Assembly (NCBI GenBank): GCA_046541195.1 | Contig: JBKHDT010000001.1 | Span: 17,489-81,488, forward strand | DNA from: JBKHDT01 sp046541195 | GTDB lineage: Bacteria > Pseudomonadota > Gammaproteobacteria > Halothiobacillales > Halothiobacillaceae | Direction: 5' to 3' | Length of the DNA: 64,000 bases | Part shown: positions 61,634 to 64,000 of the stretch, piece after piece | Layout: each line of letters opens with the position of its first letter | How positions within the stretch are numbered: the first letter of the stretch is position 1 | The notes under the pieces: model-generated | What the model saw: only the letters and a program-made list of their open reading frames with translations | Database searches by the model: none | Told to the model about the DNA's origin: nothing | Position numbers and translations under genes: made by a program

Positions 61634-63016
61634 TCAGGCCGGGACACGGCCCTTGAGCATCTGGAAGTAGAACGGCTTGATCATGTGCAGCTTGAACTCC
61701 CACCAGATCCAGCGCGGCTTGGTCTGGTCGATGACCGGGAAGGTCGGCACCAGGGTGAAGTCGTAGTCGAACTCCGCCAGGGCCGCCTTGCCGATCCCGG
61801 TGATCAGCGGGCAGGACGTGTAACCGTTGTAATACCCCTCGAACGGGCGATCGGCGATCAGGTCCACGATATTGCGCGCCGCCGTCGGCGCCTGCATTTT
61901 CACGCTGGCCGCCGTCTTGCCCACCGGGGTGCCACAGATGTCACCGGCACCGAACACATTGGGATAACGCTTGTGCTGGAGCGTGTACTGGTCGACTTCC
62001 AGCCAGCCGCCGGCCGCAAAGTTGCCCTCCTGCCAGGCCAGGGCACTGTCGCGCACGGGGTCCGGCGCCCGCATCGGCGGCACCACGTGGATATAGTCGT
62101 AATCGTAGGTTGTTTCCGAGCCCTGCATGTCGAAGGTCGCGGTGCGTGCGCCCGGATCGATTGCCTTGAGCACGTGGTAGTAGTCGTAATTGATGTCCTT
62201 CTCTTCGTAGAGCTCGCGCACCAGTTCGCGAAAGTCCGGCTGTCCGAACAGGCCACCCGAGCTGGACAGGTACAGCATGTCCGCCTTGGCCCGGGTACCT
62301 GCCTCACGCAGGCGTGATTCGGTCAGGAACGTCATCTTCACCGGCGCCCCGGCGCACTTGAGCGGCGTACCCGGAATCGTGAACAGACCGACCCCGCCGT
62401 TGTCGATGTACTTCTGGGAAGCCTTCAGCGTGGCCAGTGCCCCATCGACGCCGTTGTAGACCGAACCGATCCCCTCGCGGCCAATCAGTTCGGGACTCAT
62501 GCCGTCAATGGCGGTGTAGTCCAGGAAGCAGCCAGTCGCCACGATCAGGTAGTCGTAGACCACCTCATTTCCCTGCGACGTGAACACCTTGTTGGAATCC
62601 GGATCGAAGGCGGCCACGCTGTCCTGGATCCAGTTGATGTCCTTGGGCATGTAGTCCGCGTTATTGGCAAGCACGTCGTCGCGCTTGTAGATGCCATTGG
62701 CGACCAGCGTCAGGCCCGGCTGGTACAGGTGAATCTTGCGTTCGTCGATAATGGTGATCCGCGCCCCATCAAGCCAGCGATGCAGCTTGGCGGCCGCCGT
62801 GATTCCGGCAGCCCCGGCCCCCGCGATCACAACATGCGCGTTGGTCTTGACGGACGCCTCGGCCTGGGCTGGATACAGGCTTGAGCCCGCCGCTGCGGCC
62901 ACGCCGCCGGCGGCCAGAAGCTTGAGAAAGTCTCGACGGGACATGCCCATCTCCTGTCGCATGGACTCCAACTCGTCCATCTTGCGAAAACGTTCCTGTT
63001 GGTCAAAGTTCGCCAT
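61634..63016 (-). CDS. Sulfide:quinone oxidoreductase-like flavoprotein with internal Tat signal
   Basis: A 460-residue FAD-dependent pyridine nucleotide-disulfide family protein. An unusual charged n-region of about 35 residues precedes a twin-arginine motif SRRDFLKLLAAGG, so export by Tat is likely. The FAD motif is HVVIAGAGAAGITAA (about residue 70). Conserved SQR-type cysteines lie in VATGCFLD, GTPLKCAGAP and YTSCPLITG. The C-terminus (MIKPFYFQMLKGRV) could be an amphipathic membrane anchor. It would oxidise sulfide and reduce quinone, feeding the bc1 and bd enzymes in this window. A flavocytochrome c-type flavoprotein is the alternative. Confidence 0.82.
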   Translation of the reverse strand: MANFDQQERFRKMDELESMRQEMGMSRRDFLKLLAAGGVAAAAGSSLYPAQAEASVKTNAHVVIAGAGAAGITAAAKLHRWLDGARITIIDERKIHLYQPGLTLVANGIYKRDDVLANNADYMPKDINWIQDSVAAFDPDSNKVFTSQGNEVVYDYLIVATGCFLDYTAIDGMSPELIGREGIGSVYNGVDGALATLKASQKYIDNGGVGLFTIPGTPLKCAGAPVKMTFLTESRLREAGTRAKADMLYLSSSGGLFGQPDFRELVRELYEEKDINYDYYHVLKAIDPGARTATFDMQGSETTYDYDYIHVVPPMRAPDPVRDSALAWQEGNFAAGGWLEVDQYTLQHKRYPNVFGAGDICGTPVGKTAASVKMQAPTAARNIVDLIADRPFEGYYNGYTSCPLITGIGKAALAEFDYDFTLVPTFPVIDQTKPRWIWWEFKLHMIKPFYFQMLKGRVPA

Positions 63017-63707
63017 TGATGAAAATCTCCCCTGTAAGCTTTCGCCGGTACTGCCCCGCTGGAACGATTCATGAACGCCCAACTGGCCTCGCGGCCGGTC
63101 CGGTCCGTGCCGGAATCCATGAGCTTCCGAAGCGTCCTGTTGCCACATGGTCTGAAACCGGCCACCCATGGGCAGCGGACCGATCACGCCGGACAATTTT
63201 CAAATAGTTTTCGATTTCTCGAGCAGTTACCAGCGCCCGAATCGATTCTAGCAGAACTGGATGGGGCGACTATGCGTATAGAACCGATTTATCATCGGAG
63301 GCGACAAAGCAGCCTCAAGAGCTGCCCGGAGTTTGACTGGCCCTCTGCGACCTGACCTTCCTGACGTGGCCAAAGGCCAACTCGGTTCTCAAAAGCGTTG
63401 CGGCCATCATGGACCGGGCACAGGTCTGGAGAATCGGCCTGATGCAGCCTCAGCTTCCGGCACCAGCAACACCGCATGGCAAGCCTGGCGACGAACAGCT
63501 TCGGCCCTTGGGTCTTACACGGCCCAGGCCCGGCAGCGCCGGGAAAGGCCTTCGACACACCATGGCGCAAGCGATTGAATCGCAATGCCCCGGCCGGTTT
63601 CGGCCCGGGCTTTGCTGAGCGCAGGCCTCGCCTGCTGGCGCGTGACCGCGGGCGCATGCCCACGAGGCCATGGGGTTCATGCCAAGCAGACGGCCACCGC
63701 TTGCCGT
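63017..63707. other. Gene-free region upstream of the SQR-like gene
   Basis: About 690 bases between the permease and the SQR-like gene, both on minus. It holds a repeat copy at 63540-63690. The AT-richer part at 63190-63300 (with TTTTCAAATAGTTTTCGATT) is the likely SQR promoter region, but I cannot place hexamers with confidence. No open frame here looks real. Confidence 0.5.
63540..63690 (-). repeat. Dispersed intergenic repeat, copy 9 (diverged)
   Basis: Reverse orientation. On minus: central module GCGGTCACGCGCCAG (63649-63635), identical to the same module in copy 2, and third module GATTCAATCGCTTGCGCCATGG's core at 63581-63560. The left and right inverted modules are degenerate. Confidence 0.65.
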
Positions 63708-64000
63708 TCAAAGTTCTGAAAACAACCAGGGGCCTGCGGCGTTGAGCACCCAGCCGACCACCATGAAGTTCACCAGCAGAATGACGAAAATAATCGCCAG
63801 CAGGCGGAATGTCATGACCTGCTTGAGCATGATGAACTCGGGAAAGCTGGCCGCGACCGTACTCATGCAAAAGGCCAGGGTCGTTCCGACCGGCAGGCCC
63901 TTCGTAATCAGGCCTTCCATGACCGGAATCACGCCGGTCGCATTGGCGTACAGCGGCAGCCCCGCGAATACCGCAGCCGGCACGCTCCACCACTGACCAG
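63708..64000 (-). CDS. Permease of the YraQ/DUF318 type, C-terminal part (runs off window)
   Basis: The last 96 residues or so of a membrane protein, open to the end of the window. It shows VPAAVFAGLPLYANATGVIP, CMSTVAASFPEFIMLKQVM and two final hydrophobic segments (LLAIIFVILLVNFMVVGWV). This matches the C-terminal repeat of the SO_0444/YraQ permease family, linked in some bacteria to metal or organo-arsenical efflux. The true start lies beyond the window; the GTG at 63983 is internal. Confidence 0.8.
   Translation of the reverse strand, partial: GQWWSVPAAVFAGLPLYANATGVIPVMEGLITKGLPVGTTLAFCMSTVAASFPEFIMLKQVMTFRLLAIIFVILLVNFMVVGWVLNAAGPWLFSEL

Overview
The window is a contiguous piece of a GC-rich gammaproteobacterial chromosome with about 60 protein genes packed into long, often translationally coupled operons. 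I see no tRNA, rRNA, CRISPR array, phage or complete insertion sequence. Gene content (FabA/FabB, SspA/SspB, DusB-Fis, Lpt and Mla systems, RpoN-Hpf-PtsN-RapZ, LolA-RarA) is typically gammaproteobacterial. A sulfide:quinone oxidoreductase-like flavoprotein, a bc1 complex, a bd oxidase and a cbb3 assembly factor suggest a respiratory, possibly sulfur-oxidising member of the Chromatiales/Ectothiorhodospiraceae type. That placement is inference; no marker rRNA is present.

Layout. 0.2-3.2 kb: an SDR oxidoreductase, a 32-residue membrane peptide, ccoS and htpX. 3.7-13.1 kb (minus): lptF-lptG-parC, then lolA-rarA-crcB-queG with trhP. 13.5-16.4 kb: ftsK divergent from msrB. 16.6-23.2 kb (minus): cydA-cydB-cydD-cydC followed by a DUF5993 peptide and dsbB, a quinone/thiol redox block. 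23.5-29.2 kb (minus): a solo HicA-like gene, sspA-sspB, a PAS-PAS-GGDEF cyclase and petA-petB-petC (bc1). 29.6-40.6 kb (minus): one very long chain of overlapping genes: SUMF1-like, DUF72-like, mlaF-mlaE-mlaD-[tolC-like]-mlaC-mlaB-murA-hisG-hisD-hisC-nif3. 40.8-49.6 kb (plus): kdsD-kdsC-lptC-lptA-lptB-rpoN-hpf-ptsN-hprK(short)-rapZ-EIIA-ptsH. 49.7-52.0 kb: fabA-fabB and sufE. 52.1-54.8 kb (minus): polA. 55.4-61.3 kb (plus): LOG-family gene, DUF2782, thrB, dctQ-dctM, dusB and fis. 61.6-64 kb (minus): SQR-like gene and the 3' part of a permease.

The most striking feature not explained by genes is a dispersed intergenic repeat of about 140 bp. I recognise nine copies, in both orientations, occupying most of the gaps longer than about 300 bp. 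Seven copies keep most of four short modules in fixed order and near-fixed spacing. The outer modules are inverted complements of each other (CTGCACGAA / TTCGTGCAG). Copies sit inside gene pairs that are normally contiguous (lptC/lptA, hprK/rapZ, dusB/fis), which points to mobility. In one case the repeat supplies the stop codon of lptC. I could not assign it to a known repeat class.
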